Shown here: piece by piece, positions 1 through 8,316 of the stretch
Numbering within the stretch: position 1 is the stretch's first letter
Layout of the letters: each line of letters starts with the position of its first letter
NCBI GenBank assembly: GCA_964419545.1
Contig: CAYQQU010000029.1
Coordinates: 1 to 64,000, forward strand
Reading direction: 5' to 3'
Length of the DNA stretch: 64,000 bases
Source: CAYQQU01 sp964419545
Lineage (GTDB): Bacteria > Bacteroidota > Bacteroidia > Chitinophagales > Saprospiraceae
Made by a program: the position numbers and the translations under genes
The notes under the pieces: model-generated
What the model was told of the DNA's origin: nothing
Seen by the model: only the letters and a program-made list of their open reading frames with translations
Databases searched by the model: none

Positions 1-23
1 CCAGCACAATCTACACAAGCATA

Positions 24-53
24 AGCCTCGTGGAGCACTCCACGGGGCTTTTT
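24..53 (+). terminator. Rho-independent terminator of an upstream gene
   Basis: A GC-rich stem, GCCTCGTGGAG paired with CTCCACGGGGC around a two-base loop, is followed directly by five T. It must serve a plus-strand transcript that ends at or before the left edge, because no coding region precedes it here. The window begins with CCA; whether that is the 3' end of a tRNA cannot be told from this sequence. Confidence 0.75.
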
Positions 54-75
54 GCATTTACGCTCCGGCCAATCT

Positions 76-107
76 TCTTCCGTTCTACTGCTCTTCCGTT
101 CTACTGT
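76..107. repeat. Two-copy 16-bp direct repeat
   Basis: Two adjacent near-identical 16-base units, each starting TTCCGTTCTACTG, are followed by a degenerate third copy. They resemble the GGAAGAAC-type octamers at the right end of the window read on the other strand. No coding role is visible. Confidence 0.5.
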
Positions 108-185
108 TCTTCTATTCCCGCTCATCACACCGCAAACTGAGAAGTTCAGCCCTCCAGTCAGGGCGTTTTAACCCCACCCTTAGCC

Positions 186-245
186 CTTAACCCATATTAT
201 TCTAGAATTCTTCGTGATGAGAATCCATGAATAATCCGGGTTAAG
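186..245. repeat. Short palindromic repeat, family A copy 1
   Basis: An inverted repeat with arms CTTAACCCatATTATTC and GAATAATccGGGTTAAG encloses about 26 bases. The right arm carries the family A terminus CCATGAATAATCCGGGTTA seen at 30971-30990, 42574-42592 and 61136-61156. It ends only a few bases before the terminal inverted repeat of the IS element that follows. Confidence 0.7.
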
Positions 246-251
246 AGTGCT

Positions 252-1488
252 TTCATTGCCGTACACTTTTAAGTTACGGGAAGTTCTTTGAAAATTGGAA
301 AGAAAGATTAAGTGCATGTCTGGCATAAAATCGAATAGCCCGCAGGCCAATCTGGAACACAGACAAGCTGTCAATTCTGTCTTTGCGGCAGAACTTTCCT
401 AAGATGGCCGAATTTCGAGCATCAAACTCAAACAAGATGCAGATGATAAAGGCCAGGCAAGCGACGATGAGTAGATTGAAAAGTGTCTGAGGCTCTTCAA
501 TTCTAGTTTTATGAATGTGGAAGCCGCGAGATTTTATATCCCCGAAAAAGGTTTCGATATGGTATCTCTTGCGGTAATAAGTTTCAGCTTGGGGGCCATA
601 TTCCAGACTGGTTAATAGATACAAAGGCCTTTCATAACGGCGCCTGTCGTGCCAGAACAAGCCATTGACCGGCCCGAAGCCTTGCTTGGTCACATACATT
701 TGGGGCAGAAACAAGCTTTTTTGGCCTGCACCTGCGGCTAAATGGCCAAAGGCCGAAGCGTCTTGCATGTCCGGATTATCGGCCAGGAGGGTATCCTTAG
801 CCGTTTTGAGAACATAGTGCCAGCCGTGAGCCAGGCAAGCCAGTTGCAACTGATGGCCGTCGAATTCGGCATCTCCTAACAGGATAATCCGGCAATCTCG
901 TTCCAGGACGCTGTCCAATAACATGGCTACTTGCTTGATAATGGCTACATGCATGTGTTCGGGAAAATGGCCTTTGGGCGCCTTGCGAACCACCCAGCAA
1001 ATAGGAATGGCTCGTTTGCGCCACACCAGACTAACCATCAGCGCCATACAGTCTTTTCCCACACAAGAGCCGTCAATGGCCAGAATTAACTCCCCGGTCT
1101 TACTCAGGGAGTGTAGAATCGGAAGCAGATAGGGTATAAAGTGCACCGTGACATCGGTCCATTTGTTCTGCAACCAACGTTTGGCCTTCTTGACCCGGCT
1201 TTCCAGGTCAATAGGATCTTCCAGGTGGCGACCTATCTCTGACAAAGAGGCCCGGCCACCTTTGATCAAGGCACCCAGTAAGCCGGCTAATACCGTTAAT
1301 CGACGCAAGGCATTGCCTTGAGGCACTTCACATTGATGTTTTATCAACCATTTTTTAGATCTTTACAGAACGACATTTTGCAAGGGTTTTCTGTAAAGAT
1401 TTTAAAATCTCAGAAAACCCTTTGTTTTTGTCTCTCTTTCCAAATTTTCAATGAACTTTTTGCCGAACTAAAAGTGTACGGCAATGAA
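252..1488. mobile_element. IS4-family insertion sequence, about 1.23 kb
   Basis: The element is bounded by inverted repeats. The left end reads CATTGCCGTACACTTTTA from base 254, and the same sequence occurs on the minus strand ending at 1486. Past these perfect 18 bases the similarity continues imperfectly for another 35 or so. One transposase gene fills the interior on the minus strand. I could not identify a clear target-site duplication. The right end lies about 120 bases before the start of the gene at 1609, so the insertion may have moved or replaced that gene's upstream region. Confidence 0.85.
274..1347 (-). CDS. IS4-family DDE transposase
   Basis: A 357-residue transposase that would cut and join the IS ends using a metal-binding DDE triad. 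The triad is visible: Asp92 in AIDGS, Asp159 in LLGDAEFD, and Glu265 inside a perfect IS4 signature Y-x2-R-x3-E-x6-K (Tyr258, Arg261, Glu265, Lys272). The frame is open throughout and the length is normal, so it is probably functional. The first codon is TTG; an in-frame stop lies just upstream and the only nearby ATG is in another frame, so a TTG start is the best choice. The stop codon overlaps the imperfect part of the left inverted repeat, as is common in compact IS elements. Confidence 0.9.
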   Translation of the reverse strand: MIKHQCEVPQGNALRRLTVLAGLLGALIKGGRASLSEIGRHLEDPIDLESRVKKAKRWLQNKWTDVTVHFIPYLLPILHSLSKTGELILAIDGSCVGKDCMALMVSLVWRKRAIPICWVVRKAPKGHFPEHMHVAIIKQVAMLLDSVLERDCRIILLGDAEFDGHQLQLACLAHGWHYVLKTAKDTLLADNPDMQDASAFGHLAAGAGQKSLFLPQMYVTKQGFGPVNGLFWHDRRRYERPLYLLTSLEYGPQAETYYRKRYHIETFFGDIKSRGFHIHKTRIEEPQTLFNLLIVACLAFIICILFEFDARNSAILGKFCRKDRIDSLSVFQIGLRAIRFYARHALNLSFQFSKNFP

Positions 1489-1608
1489 TTCTTTAAGGAC
1501 AAAAGGGGAATAGAGAGGTTGCAGAAAGCGAAGAATTCAGCCGCCGCTCAAAAATTAAAACTTTCCGGCAAAGCGAGTTGTTCGATTGCAAATCCCGAAC
1601 TTTCTACC

Positions 1609-2079
1609 ATGGATAAACACCAGTCACTGGCCCTGCGCCTGGAACTCATTTGGTGGGTAGCGACTTTGCTGGTCGCGGCCGGCGTCTTGTACCCCATCCT
1701 CACCCGGGTGCAGTACTACCCCTTTACCTTCGATAACGCCTTGTACATCATTACTTTCATTACCGTCACCCGCTATATCTTCCTGCTTCGCCACACTTTC
1801 CTGGCGCGCCGGCAGGTCCTGAAGCTGGTGTTGATCTTCCTTTTTCTTCCCTTTATATTTTACCAGGTACAGCAGCTCAATTACTTCCAGACTTTCCTCG
1901 ACGAACAAGGCTTCGACACGCTGATCGGCAACCTGCCCCTGGCGCAACGCGACGGTATGGCGCGCTTCATTCACAGCCAGATGCTCCTCTTCGGCGTGGG
2001 CAGCATCATCAGCTCGGTGCTCTTCCCGCTGCGCTTGATCGTCTCGGTATGGCGCACGCGCAACCTGAATACGGTTTAA
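1609..2079 (+). CDS. Small integral membrane protein, function unknown
   Basis: A 156-residue protein starting at the ATG in ACCATGGATAAACAC. It shows about four hydrophobic spans, near residues 12-30, 42-55, 68-88 and 122-145, separated by short basic loops such as RHTFLARRQ and VWRTR. I do not recognise the family. The reading frame stays open upstream to 1318 through the end of the IS element, but that stretch has no membrane-protein character and is better read as an accidental extension. The gene faces the convergent cvpA-like gene, with about 50 bases between stop codons. Confidence 0.6.
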   Translation: MDKHQSLALRLELIWWVATLLVAAGVLYPILTRVQYYPFTFDNALYIITFITVTRYIFLLRHTFLARRQVLKLVLIFLFLPFIFYQVQQLNYFQTFLDEQGFDTLIGNLPLAQRDGMARFIHSQMLLFGVGSIISSVLFPLRLIVSVWRTRNLNTV

Positions 2080-2130
2080 CGTCAGCAAGAATGGCCGAAA
2101 GGTGAACTACCGCAAGCTGGAAGTAGCCGG

Positions 2131-2730
2131 TCAGCTGCCGCCACTGCCTTCTTCATCATCCGGTTTGTCGAAAATGGTAGCCGGCGTCTCCTCGCGTTCT
2201 ACGGTTTCCTGCAATCCATCCATAAACTGCACGGTATGGTTCCAGAAATCGTTGAAAGTGGGCTTGAGCACCTTGCCCGCATCCCAGACATAACCCGGAA
2301 ATTCGATGAGGTACTCGTACGTCTGGGATTGGGCTTTGACCGATTGGGAAATCAGGTGAGAACGGTCGCTGAACCAAATCAATACACTGAACAGCAAGGT
2401 GTTGAGCGCAGACAGCAACAGCCCTCCGGCCAACTGGTTGATGACATTGATATTGGCGGCCTGCAGCACTCCTTCCAGCCCGCGGGCCAGCATGCGGATC
2501 GCAAACATGGTGAGCACGAAGGTGACCAGAAAACCCGCCAGGAACATAAAGGAACTCTCGCTGTCGAAGGCGGTTTCCAGAAACTTGGTCATGGCCGGTG
2601 AAAACTTCACCGCGGCCATAATGCCGATGAGTACGGATAGCACGGTGAAGATCGTCTGGATGATCCCCCGTGAGAAACCCAGGTAAAAACCAAAACCCGC
2701 AACGGCGATGAAAATGATGTCTATGGCCAT
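2131..2730 (-). CDS. CvpA family membrane protein
   Basis: A 199-residue protein with four predicted membrane segments in the first 125 residues (about 3-20, 28-45, 60-83 and 100-122), followed by a hydrophilic tail ending in DDEEGSGGS. The N-terminal pattern, a short first helix with GFSRGIIQTIF after it and a glycine-rich second half, matches the CvpA (colicin V production) family, whose members are inner-membrane proteins of poorly defined role in envelope integrity. It starts at an ATG and is divergent from the secreted protein at 2965. Family assignment is good; no specific function can be read from the sequence. Confidence 0.75.
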   Translation of the reverse strand: MAIDIIFIAVAGFGFYLGFSRGIIQTIFTVLSVLIGIMAAVKFSPAMTKFLETAFDSESSFMFLAGFLVTFVLTMFAIRMLARGLEGVLQAANINVINQLAGGLLLSALNTLLFSVLIWFSDRSHLISQSVKAQSQTYEYLIEFPGYVWDAGKVLKPTFNDFWNHTVQFMDGLQETVEREETPATIFDKPDDEEGSGGS

Positions 2731-2905
2731 AATAAATTCAGCAATAACCGATTAAGGTTTAAAAATACGCCAACTCCGACAGAATTAGGGCGTATTTTCG
2801 ATAAAATGACCGTAACTTTGTATCAACTGTTTTCCGGAGGCCTGCCGCACCTTGATCAAAACGAATATATCAACATCTCATTAATCCATTCAGTTGCTTT
2901 TTTGA

Positions 2906-2941
2906 TTTGCTTAATCATACCGATCGGATTTACTAATTTTG
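2906..2941 (+). promoter_or_regulatory. Bacteroidota-type promoter before gene 2965
   Basis: TTTG at 2906-2909 and TAATTTTG at 2934-2941 match the -33/-7 form, though the 24-bp spacer is longer than ideal. Transcription would begin about 15 bases before the ATG at 2965, which supports that start over the longer open frame from 2806. Confidence 0.45.
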
Positions 2942-2964
2942 CTTATAATCAATCAAAACCGATT

Positions 2965-3429
2965 ATGAAAAAAATGATCCTCCTTTGTTCTTTCGTCAGC
3001 TTCCTGGCCGCGCCGCTGCTGGCGCAGGATTCGCCGGTATTCGTGCTCGGCGAACAGGAAAAGAAATACGAGCAACTCACGCGCGACTATAGCCAGTCGC
3101 TTCTTACTGCCTGCGACAACGACATGCAGGTGGCTTTCGATAAATGGCTGGAAATGATGCAGGCCATGGAGGCTTACGCCAAAAAGATCAGGTTCGACCT
3201 CAACGGCGTCAGCGTCTGGTTTCACGTTTTCTGGAGCCCGGAAGGCAATATCGACAACGTTGGGTTCCTCCTGCGGCCCAATTCCCGCAATATCCCTAAT
3301 GCCGATCTCGCCGCTTTTCTTTCTTCTTTCATAAAGCGCTACCAGTTTCCGGTAACCAGCGATCAGCCTTTTTCACACTACACCGGCGCCACTTTCCCGA
3401 CTTTCTCCCAGCGGGTCGGTGATGAGTGA
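2965..3429 (+). CDS. Secreted protein of unknown function
   Basis: A 154-residue protein with a clear signal peptide: MKKM, then a hydrophobic stretch ending AAPLLAQD, so cleavage should fall after residue about 20. The mature part is mixed charged and aromatic. The region VWFHVFWSPEGNIDNVGF followed by an FLSSFIKRYQFP helix recalls the small alpha/beta C-terminal fold of TonB-like proteins, but the match is weak and I give no function. The start was chosen because the signal peptide and the promoter-like element place it there; the frame is open 53 codons further upstream. Confidence 0.6.
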   Translation: MKKMILLCSFVSFLAAPLLAQDSPVFVLGEQEKKYEQLTRDYSQSLLTACDNDMQVAFDKWLEMMQAMEAYAKKIRFDLNGVSVWFHVFWSPEGNIDNVGFLLRPNSRNIPNADLAAFLSSFIKRYQFPVTSDQPFSHYTGATFPTFSQRVGDE

Positions 3430-3530
3430 TCGCTGCCCCATGCCGCTGAAAGGATGAAAAAATACACCCTGTTCGCCGGCAGGGGCTTCCCTTTTTTCTT
3501 TATGTTCGCATTAAAGTAAATATAAGACTC

Positions 3531-4496
3531 ATGATCAAGATTCTGGCCAACGACGGTATTCATCCGGACTGCAAAACGCTCCTCGAGGAGGCCGGATACC
3601 ACATCGATTTCGAAAAGATACCGGATGAAAAACTCCCCGAAGTATTGCCGGCCTATGACGTCATCATCATCCGCAGCGCTACTTCCATCAACCGGGAACT
3701 GATCGATCGTTGTCCGGACCTCAAAATTATCGCTCGCGCCGGGGTCAGCCTCGATAATATCGACGTCGAACACGCCCGCGAAAAAGGCATCACCGTGCTC
3801 AATACACCGGCCGCCGCCGCCCATTCGGTCGCCGAACTGGTATTCGCCCACCTGTTCCTGCTGTCGCGTCGCCTCCACCTCTCCAATCGCGAAATGCCGC
3901 TTAAGGGAACAACGGACTTCAAGATGCTCAAAGAGGCTTATTCCGAAGGCGTACAGCTGCGCGGCAAAACGCTGGGCATCATCGGCTTCGGGCGCGTCGG
4001 GCAGGAGGTGGCCCGCATCGGCACCGCCCTGGGGATGACCATCATGCCGGTCGACCTGATCGTCCGGGAAGCGGATATCGATATCAATGTCTTTAAAAGT
4101 GAGGACGTCAGCCTCCACGTGCGCGTTCAAACCTACGACCCCCAGGAAGTGCTGGCCAAAAGCGACTACCTGACCATCCACGTTCCCTTCACCGGCGGCA
4201 GACCGCTCATCGGCCCCGAGGAGATGACGAAAATGAAAAATTCCGCCATCTTGGTGAATACTTCCCGCGGCGGCGCGGTCGACGAGGCCGCCCTGCTGCA
4301 AGCCCTCAACGAAGGCCGGCTGGGCGGCGCCGCCCTCGACGTTTTCGAGAACGAGCCGGTGCCCCGCCAGGAATTGCTCAACCATCCCCTGATCTCCGTC
4401 TCGCCCCACATCGGTTCCGGCACCCTGGAAGCTCAGGCGAATATCGGACTGGAACTGGCGGATAAGATACTGGCGTTTTTTGGGGATGATCAGTGA
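3531..4496 (+). CDS. serA: D-3-phosphoglycerate dehydrogenase, short form
   Basis: A 321-residue D-2-hydroxyacid dehydrogenase. It would oxidise 3-phosphoglycerate with NAD, the first step of serine synthesis. The Rossmann motif GFGRVG is at 152-157, the substrate-binding Arg246 in NTSRGG, the catalytic Glu275 in DVFENEP and the catalytic His293 in SPHIG. There is no C-terminal ACT domain, so serine feedback through such a domain is not expected. The pre-NAD motif reads NTPAAAAHSVAEL, lacking the usual Gly-Asn. Other 2-hydroxyacid substrates are possible because no serB or serC lies alongside. The ATG follows a short A/T-rich leader. Confidence 0.8.
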   Translation: MIKILANDGIHPDCKTLLEEAGYHIDFEKIPDEKLPEVLPAYDVIIIRSATSINRELIDRCPDLKIIARAGVSLDNIDVEHAREKGITVLNTPAAAAHSVAELVFAHLFLLSRRLHLSNREMPLKGTTDFKMLKEAYSEGVQLRGKTLGIIGFGRVGQEVARIGTALGMTIMPVDLIVREADIDINVFKSEDVSLHVRVQTYDPQEVLAKSDYLTIHVPFTGGRPLIGPEEMTKMKNSAILVNTSRGGAVDEAALLQALNEGRLGGAALDVFENEPVPRQELLNHPLISVSPHIGSGTLEAQANIGLELADKILAFFGDDQ

Positions 4497-4500
4497 AGGG

Positions 4501-4569
4501 GTGTGAGTGTGAGTTTGGGTGTGAGTGTGAGTGTGAGTGTGGGTGTGGGTGTGGGTGTGGGTGTGAGTT
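4501..4569. repeat. GTGTGR hexamer tract
   Basis: About eleven tandem hexamers of the forms TGTGAG and TGTGGG fill almost the whole gap between the stop codons of two convergent genes. The top strand is G/T-rich and nearly free of C. Similar tracts follow the plus-strand genes ending at 60069 and 63652. Confidence 0.9.
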
Positions 4570-4572
4570 AAA

Positions 4573-5766
4573 TCATCTCTTCAGAATTTTGTGTACGGTC
4601 CGGTTGCCGCCTCGCATTTGGAGGGTGAGCAAGTAGAGGCCGGGGGGCAAATCCATCAGTGAAAAGGCCGGATTAAAAGCATTGACCACCCGGTGGATTA
4701 CCACCCGGCCGGAAAAGTCGGTGATGGTTGCATGGCGGACCTCCTGCTGGCCGGCAATGGTAACCCGCCCGGTCGTCGGGTTCGGAAAAACGGTAACGGG
4801 CAATTCCGGTTCGTTTTCCTCCGCCGTGCTTACCGCCGGGTCGCAGCGCGTATGTTCGCTGAAAAACTGCCAAAGCTCAACGCCGGCCTGCATATCCTCG
4901 TTGGTCTCTCCGGCCAGCAATTCGTAACTGGCATTTTCCACTCCGGGCCAGGTATGGCCGCCGTTATTGATCCGGAATAATCTTACATCCGCGTTGCAGG
5001 TGCAATCCGTATTATCGAAACGGGTAACGGTCGAGTGGTCGGTGGTGTCGGTATCGGGAATTGCTTCGGCGGGTAGGGTCGATTGGCAGTCATTATTGGC
5101 AGTCCAGAACTGGACTAGCGTATCCATACTTACAACGGGCGTTACATCGCCCTGCATCGGACCTCCGGCATAGGGCACGAACGGATCCGCCGTCCCCATG
5201 ACCAACAGCATGGGAACGGGGCGACCGGGATGACAATTGGCAAAAAGCATCGTATCCATGGTGCTGCCCAGGCTGGCCATCGCGGCAAACTGCTGATTGG
5301 CCTCGCACGCGATGCGCTGAGTCATAAAACCGCCGTTGGAAAAGCCGCTGAGGTAAACGCGGGCGCTATCGATGGCGTAATCGGTCAGGAGGGTGTCGAT
5401 CAGGCTGTTGATAAAGCCGACATCGTCGATCCCCGCATCGTCGGCTGAAGTACCCCGGCCGTCCGCCCAGCTGAAACCGGAAGGCTCGACCGGCGCGTAG
5501 CCTTCGGGGTAGACCGCGAGGAAGCCGAAAAAGTTGGAGACCAGGTTCAGCAGCGTGAACCCCTGCGCCGACTGGGCATTGCCGCTGCCGCCGTGGAGGA
5601 AGACGACCAGAGGCGCCGGCCCGCCGTTACCGGGATTGGGTGGAATATGAACGATGAATTTTCTCTGCAATGCTTGATGCTCCAAACTATCATGCACATT
5701 CACCTGCCCGAATGAACAGGGCCCTAATGCGAGCCACAAAACCAAAAAATATATCCGCTTACCCAT
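4573..5766 (-). CDS. T9SS-exported PHB-depolymerase/feruloyl-esterase-like hydrolase
   Basis: A 397-residue secreted alpha/beta hydrolase of the LpqC/poly(3-hydroxybutyrate) depolymerase and CE1 esterase type. A signal peptide (residues 1-20, ending CSFGQ) precedes an oxyanion-loop HGGSG. The nucleophile is Ser143 in GFSNG, with Asp194 in GTADPFVPY and His271 in GGHTWPG. The final 75 residues, from about 322 (VFPNPTTGRVTI) to LKR, form a T9SS sorting domain, so the protein should be displayed on or released from the cell surface. Substrate cannot be fixed from sequence: polyester, feruloylated polysaccharide or another ester are possible. Confidence 0.8.
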   Translation of the reverse strand: MGKRIYFLVLWLALGPCSFGQVNVHDSLEHQALQRKFIVHIPPNPGNGGPAPLVVFLHGGSGNAQSAQGFTLLNLVSNFFGFLAVYPEGYAPVEPSGFSWADGRGTSADDAGIDDVGFINSLIDTLLTDYAIDSARVYLSGFSNGGFMTQRIACEANQQFAAMASLGSTMDTMLFANCHPGRPVPMLLVMGTADPFVPYAGGPMQGDVTPVVSMDTLVQFWTANNDCQSTLPAEAIPDTDTTDHSTVTRFDNTDCTCNADVRLFRINNGGHTWPGVENASYELLAGETNEDMQAGVELWQFFSEHTRCDPAVSTAEENEPELPVTVFPNPTTGRVTIAGQQEVRHATITDFSGRVVIHRVVNAFNPAFSLMDLPPGLYLLTLQMRGGNRTVHKILKR

Positions 5767-5873
5767 AAACCAGCTTTGGCTTTTGTGACTAGCTGATCCC
5801 GCCGTGGTTTAATCACTACCCTAAAAACCGCGCGCCATGCCTCTGCATAAATAATTCCTCCAACTCATCCGGT

Positions 5874-5907
5874 TAAAACCGGGACAGAAACCGATAATAG
5901 TCCCGGT
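5874..5907 (-). terminator. Terminator after 3-hydroxyacyl-CoA dehydrogenase
   Basis: On the minus strand, ACCGGGAC pairs with GTCCCGGT across a 14-base loop and is followed by TTTT. It lies 13 bases past the stop codon of the gene at 5920-7092. Confidence 0.6.
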
Positions 5908-5919
5908 CATCCCTACATC

Positions 5920-7092
5920 CTACTCATCCTGATAAAACTTCCGCCCCTCCCGCGCCATCTTCCGCAGCAGCGGGCTGCACCGGTAGCGCTCCTCCAGGTA
6001 CTCCGCGTGCAGGCGGTCCATGGCGGTGACGCAGGATTGGATCCCCACCTCATCGGCCCATTGCAGCAGGCCCTTCGGATAGTTGACGCCCTGGGTCATC
6101 GCGCGATCGATATCGTCGCGGCTGGCGATATTGAGATAGAGGGTATCGGCGGCTTCGTTGATCAGCATGATGACGATGCGCCACATCAGGGCCTTGCCCT
6201 GTTCCTCGTCGCGCCGGGGTTCCGGGTTGACGGCCCCTTCGCGGTAGTCGTAGAAGCCGCGGCCCGATTTGCGGCCCAGGAAGCCGGCCTCCACCAGTCG
6301 TTTTTGGGTGAAAGCGGGCTTGTAACGAGAGTCGTAGAAGAAAGCTTGAAAAACCGTTTCCGTTACCGTGTAGTTGACGTCGTGCCCGATGTAGTCCATC
6401 AGGGCGAAGGGGCCCATTCGAAACCCGCCGATCTCGGTCATCGACCAGTCGATGGTCGCCGCATCGGCCAGTCCTTCTTCCAGGATGCGGAGGGCTTCCC
6501 CGTAGAAGGGCCGCGCTACGCGATTGACGATAAAGCCCGGCGTATCTTTGGCCTGAACGGTGGTTTTACCCCAGTTGCGCATGATCGTTTCGGCGCTTTC
6601 CCGCACTCCCGGTGCGGTCTGGATGGCGGGGATCACTTCTACCAGCTTCATCAGGGGCGCCGGATTGAAAAAGTGCAACCCGATGGTGCGCCCGGTATTC
6701 CGGCAGGCGCCCGCGATCGCCGCGATCGGCAGGGAAGAAGTGTTGGAGGCGAGGATGGTCTCTTCCGAGACGATATCTTCGAGTTGCTCGAAAACGGCCC
6801 GTTTGATCTCCAGGTCTTCGACAATGGCTTCGATGACCAGTCCGGCGTCTTTGACCGCGAAAAGGCTGTCGGCAAAATGAATGCGCCCCAGCAGCGCCTC
6901 GGTATCCGCCCTCGTCATTTTGCCTTTCTCCACCAGGCGGGCCAGCACGCGCTCCAGCTTGGCCCGGGCGCGCTTCAGCGCCGCGGGGTTGTTGTCGTAT
7001 AAAAAGACTTCGTGGCCGGCCGCCGCCGCCACCTGGGCGATGCCGCTGCCCATCGAGCCGCTCCCGACGATGCCGATCTTGGTGGATTGCAT
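5920..7092 (-). CDS. 3-hydroxyacyl-CoA dehydrogenase
   Basis: A 390-residue NAD-dependent dehydrogenase of the monofunctional PaaH/3-hydroxybutyryl-CoA type. It would oxidise 3-hydroxyacyl-CoA to 3-ketoacyl-CoA in beta-oxidation or aromatic-acid catabolism. The dinucleotide motif GSGSMG is at 10-15 and the catalytic His140 in GLHFFNP; the Asn-Thr-Ser-Ser segment near 118 is the usual substrate site. A second C-terminal helical domain begins near residue 295 (MLINEAADTL) and contains VNYPKGLLQWADE. No hydratase domain is fused. A thiolase (62438) and a glutaryl-CoA-type dehydrogenase (9631) in the same window could act in the same route, though they are not in an operon with it. Confidence 0.88.
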   Translation of the reverse strand: MQSTKIGIVGSGSMGSGIAQVAAAAGHEVFLYDNNPAALKRARAKLERVLARLVEKGKMTRADTEALLGRIHFADSLFAVKDAGLVIEAIVEDLEIKRAVFEQLEDIVSEETILASNTSSLPIAAIAGACRNTGRTIGLHFFNPAPLMKLVEVIPAIQTAPGVRESAETIMRNWGKTTVQAKDTPGFIVNRVARPFYGEALRILEEGLADAATIDWSMTEIGGFRMGPFALMDYIGHDVNYTVTETVFQAFFYDSRYKPAFTQKRLVEAGFLGRKSGRGFYDYREGAVNPEPRRDEEQGKALMWRIVIMLINEAADTLYLNIASRDDIDRAMTQGVNYPKGLLQWADEVGIQSCVTAMDRLHAEYLEERYRCSPLLRKMAREGRKFYQDE

Positions 7093-7250
7093 ATTTTTCC
7101 GCTTTTATTCAAACCCAAAGTAGGAGAGAATTTTGGTAAAAACAAAAAAAGAAAAAGGCTTCCGGTATGTCGGAAAAAGGGTTTCCCGGCGAACCCTTTC
7201 CCGGCTTACTTGCTTTATTTTTAGTACATTCAAAACAAAAACATCAACCA

Positions 7251-7748
7251 ATGAGAGTACTGACTTTGCTACCTGCCGTGCTGCTGTTCATCGCACCTGT
7301 ACTGGCGCAGGACACCATGCCGAAAGAGGTCATGAAAGCCCTTAACAAAATGTATCCGGGCGCCAACGTCACGGATTGGGAAGCGGAAATTTACGAAGTA
7401 GAATACGAGCTCGACGGCGCCGAACACGAGTCCGCTTTCACCGAAGAAGGGGAATGGGTATATACCAAGACCGAAATCACGACCGCCGACCTGCCGGCAG
7501 CGGTCCATGAGGCCGTCAGCGCCCAGTACGCCGGGTACAAGATCGCCGAAGCAGAAAAGATCACCAGCCCGGAATGGGACCTGGCTTACGAAGTGGAAAT
7601 CTCCAACGGCAAAGAGGAAATGACGCTCGTCTTCAACCCCGACGGCAAACTGATCAAGGAAAAGAAAGAGGCCGCGGAAGACGATGACGAAGAAAAAGAG
7701 AAGCAAAAAAGAGAGCGTAAGCGGAAGAAGAACAAAAGCGGCCAATGA
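7251..7748 (+). CDS. Secreted PepSY-like domain protein
   Basis: A 165-residue exported protein. The signal peptide MRVLTLLPAVLLFIAPVLAQ leads into two PepSY-like (PF11396-type) modules. The first is recognised by MYPGANVTDWEAE with EVEYELDGAEHES, the second by YAGYKIAEAEKITSPEWD with AYEVEISNGKEEMTLVF. Such domains occur in periplasmic Bacteroidota proteins of unknown role. The tail (about 140-165) is an unusually charged run of Glu, Asp, Lys and Arg ending RKRKKNKSGQ. The ATG at 7251 is preferred over the longer frame because it begins the signal peptide. A second, shorter relative is at 17767. Confidence 0.7.
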   Translation: MRVLTLLPAVLLFIAPVLAQDTMPKEVMKALNKMYPGANVTDWEAEIYEVEYELDGAEHESAFTEEGEWVYTKTEITTADLPAAVHEAVSAQYAGYKIAEAEKITSPEWDLAYEVEISNGKEEMTLVFNPDGKLIKEKKEAAEDDDEEKEKQKRERKRKKNKSGQ

Positions 7749-7798
7749 TCATGAAACTTTTTGCACAGGGGAACACCCCTGCGCAACAAGTCTGTTAA

Positions 7799-8179
7799 TC
7801 AGGGCTGATTGTCGACAAACAGGCTGGCGTTGGCGAGGTCTTCGACGGTATAAATGTTAAAGTACTGTTGAAACAATTCGGCCTTCGCCGGTCCTATCCC
7901 TTCGATAATGCCTACAGGCGCGTCGATCAGCTCTTCCGGAGATTTGCTTTCGTAATTAAAGTCTACGAAAGTGCCCAGCACAATAGCGCTCCCGATCTCG
8001 TCTCTGAAAGCGGCCTGAAGCAGGCGGGCGTAGTGGAAGGGGTTGTATCGTTGTAAATCGCCTAAGGTGCGAATGCCTATTTTGATCAGGGCCTGGATCT
8101 GATCAGAGGACAGGCTGCCGATATCGAATACGGAAACGAGGTCGGGGTAGTTTCTTTCGTCATTTTTTTGCTCAGACAT
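7799..8179 (-). CDS. Helix-hairpin-helix domain protein
   Basis: A 126-residue soluble protein. Residues 92-101 (IEGIGPAKAE) followed by YFNIYTVEDLANA form a canonical helix-hairpin-helix, the small fold that binds DNA backbone or mediates protein contacts in repair enzymes. A second copy may lie at about 24-46 (LSSDQIQALIKIGIRTLGDL). No catalytic domain is attached. The gap to the next minus-strand gene upstream (8317) holds a single arm of repeat family A. Its role is unknown; a DUF4332-like or structural part of a larger complex is possible. Confidence 0.6.
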   Translation of the reverse strand: MSEQKNDERNYPDLVSVFDIGSLSSDQIQALIKIGIRTLGDLQRYNPFHYARLLQAAFRDEIGSAIVLGTFVDFNYESKSPEELIDAPVGIIEGIGPAKAELFQQYFNIYTVEDLANASLFVDNQP

Positions 8180-8218
8180 GGCGATTTGGATTTGGTGATG
8201 CAGCGATCAAGGTACGGT

Positions 8219-8241
8219 TTACCCCGGATTATTCATGGCTC
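8219..8241. repeat. Solitary arm of repeat family A
   Basis: TACCCCGGATTATTCATGG matches the terminal arm of family A (30831-30848), with no matching opposite arm nearby. It lies between two minus-strand genes. Confidence 0.55.
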
Positions 8242-8316
8242 ATTCGAAAAATAAGATATAGCCCGACGGCTCCGGGATTTGCTCTGGTGGCCGTGCGGCA
8301 AAATGCCGGCCGAAGC

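Noticed and set aside
1..3. CCA at the very start as a tRNA 3' end
   Set aside because: Three bases are too few to support a tRNA call, although a terminator follows.
1318..1608. N-terminal extension of the membrane protein at 1609
   Set aside because: It reads through the IS terminal repeat and has no protein-like composition; the ATG at 1609 starts a sensible membrane protein.
3378..4409. A 343-codon minus-strand frame opposite serA
   Set aside because: It is a shadow frame; the plus strand has the complete dehydrogenase motifs.
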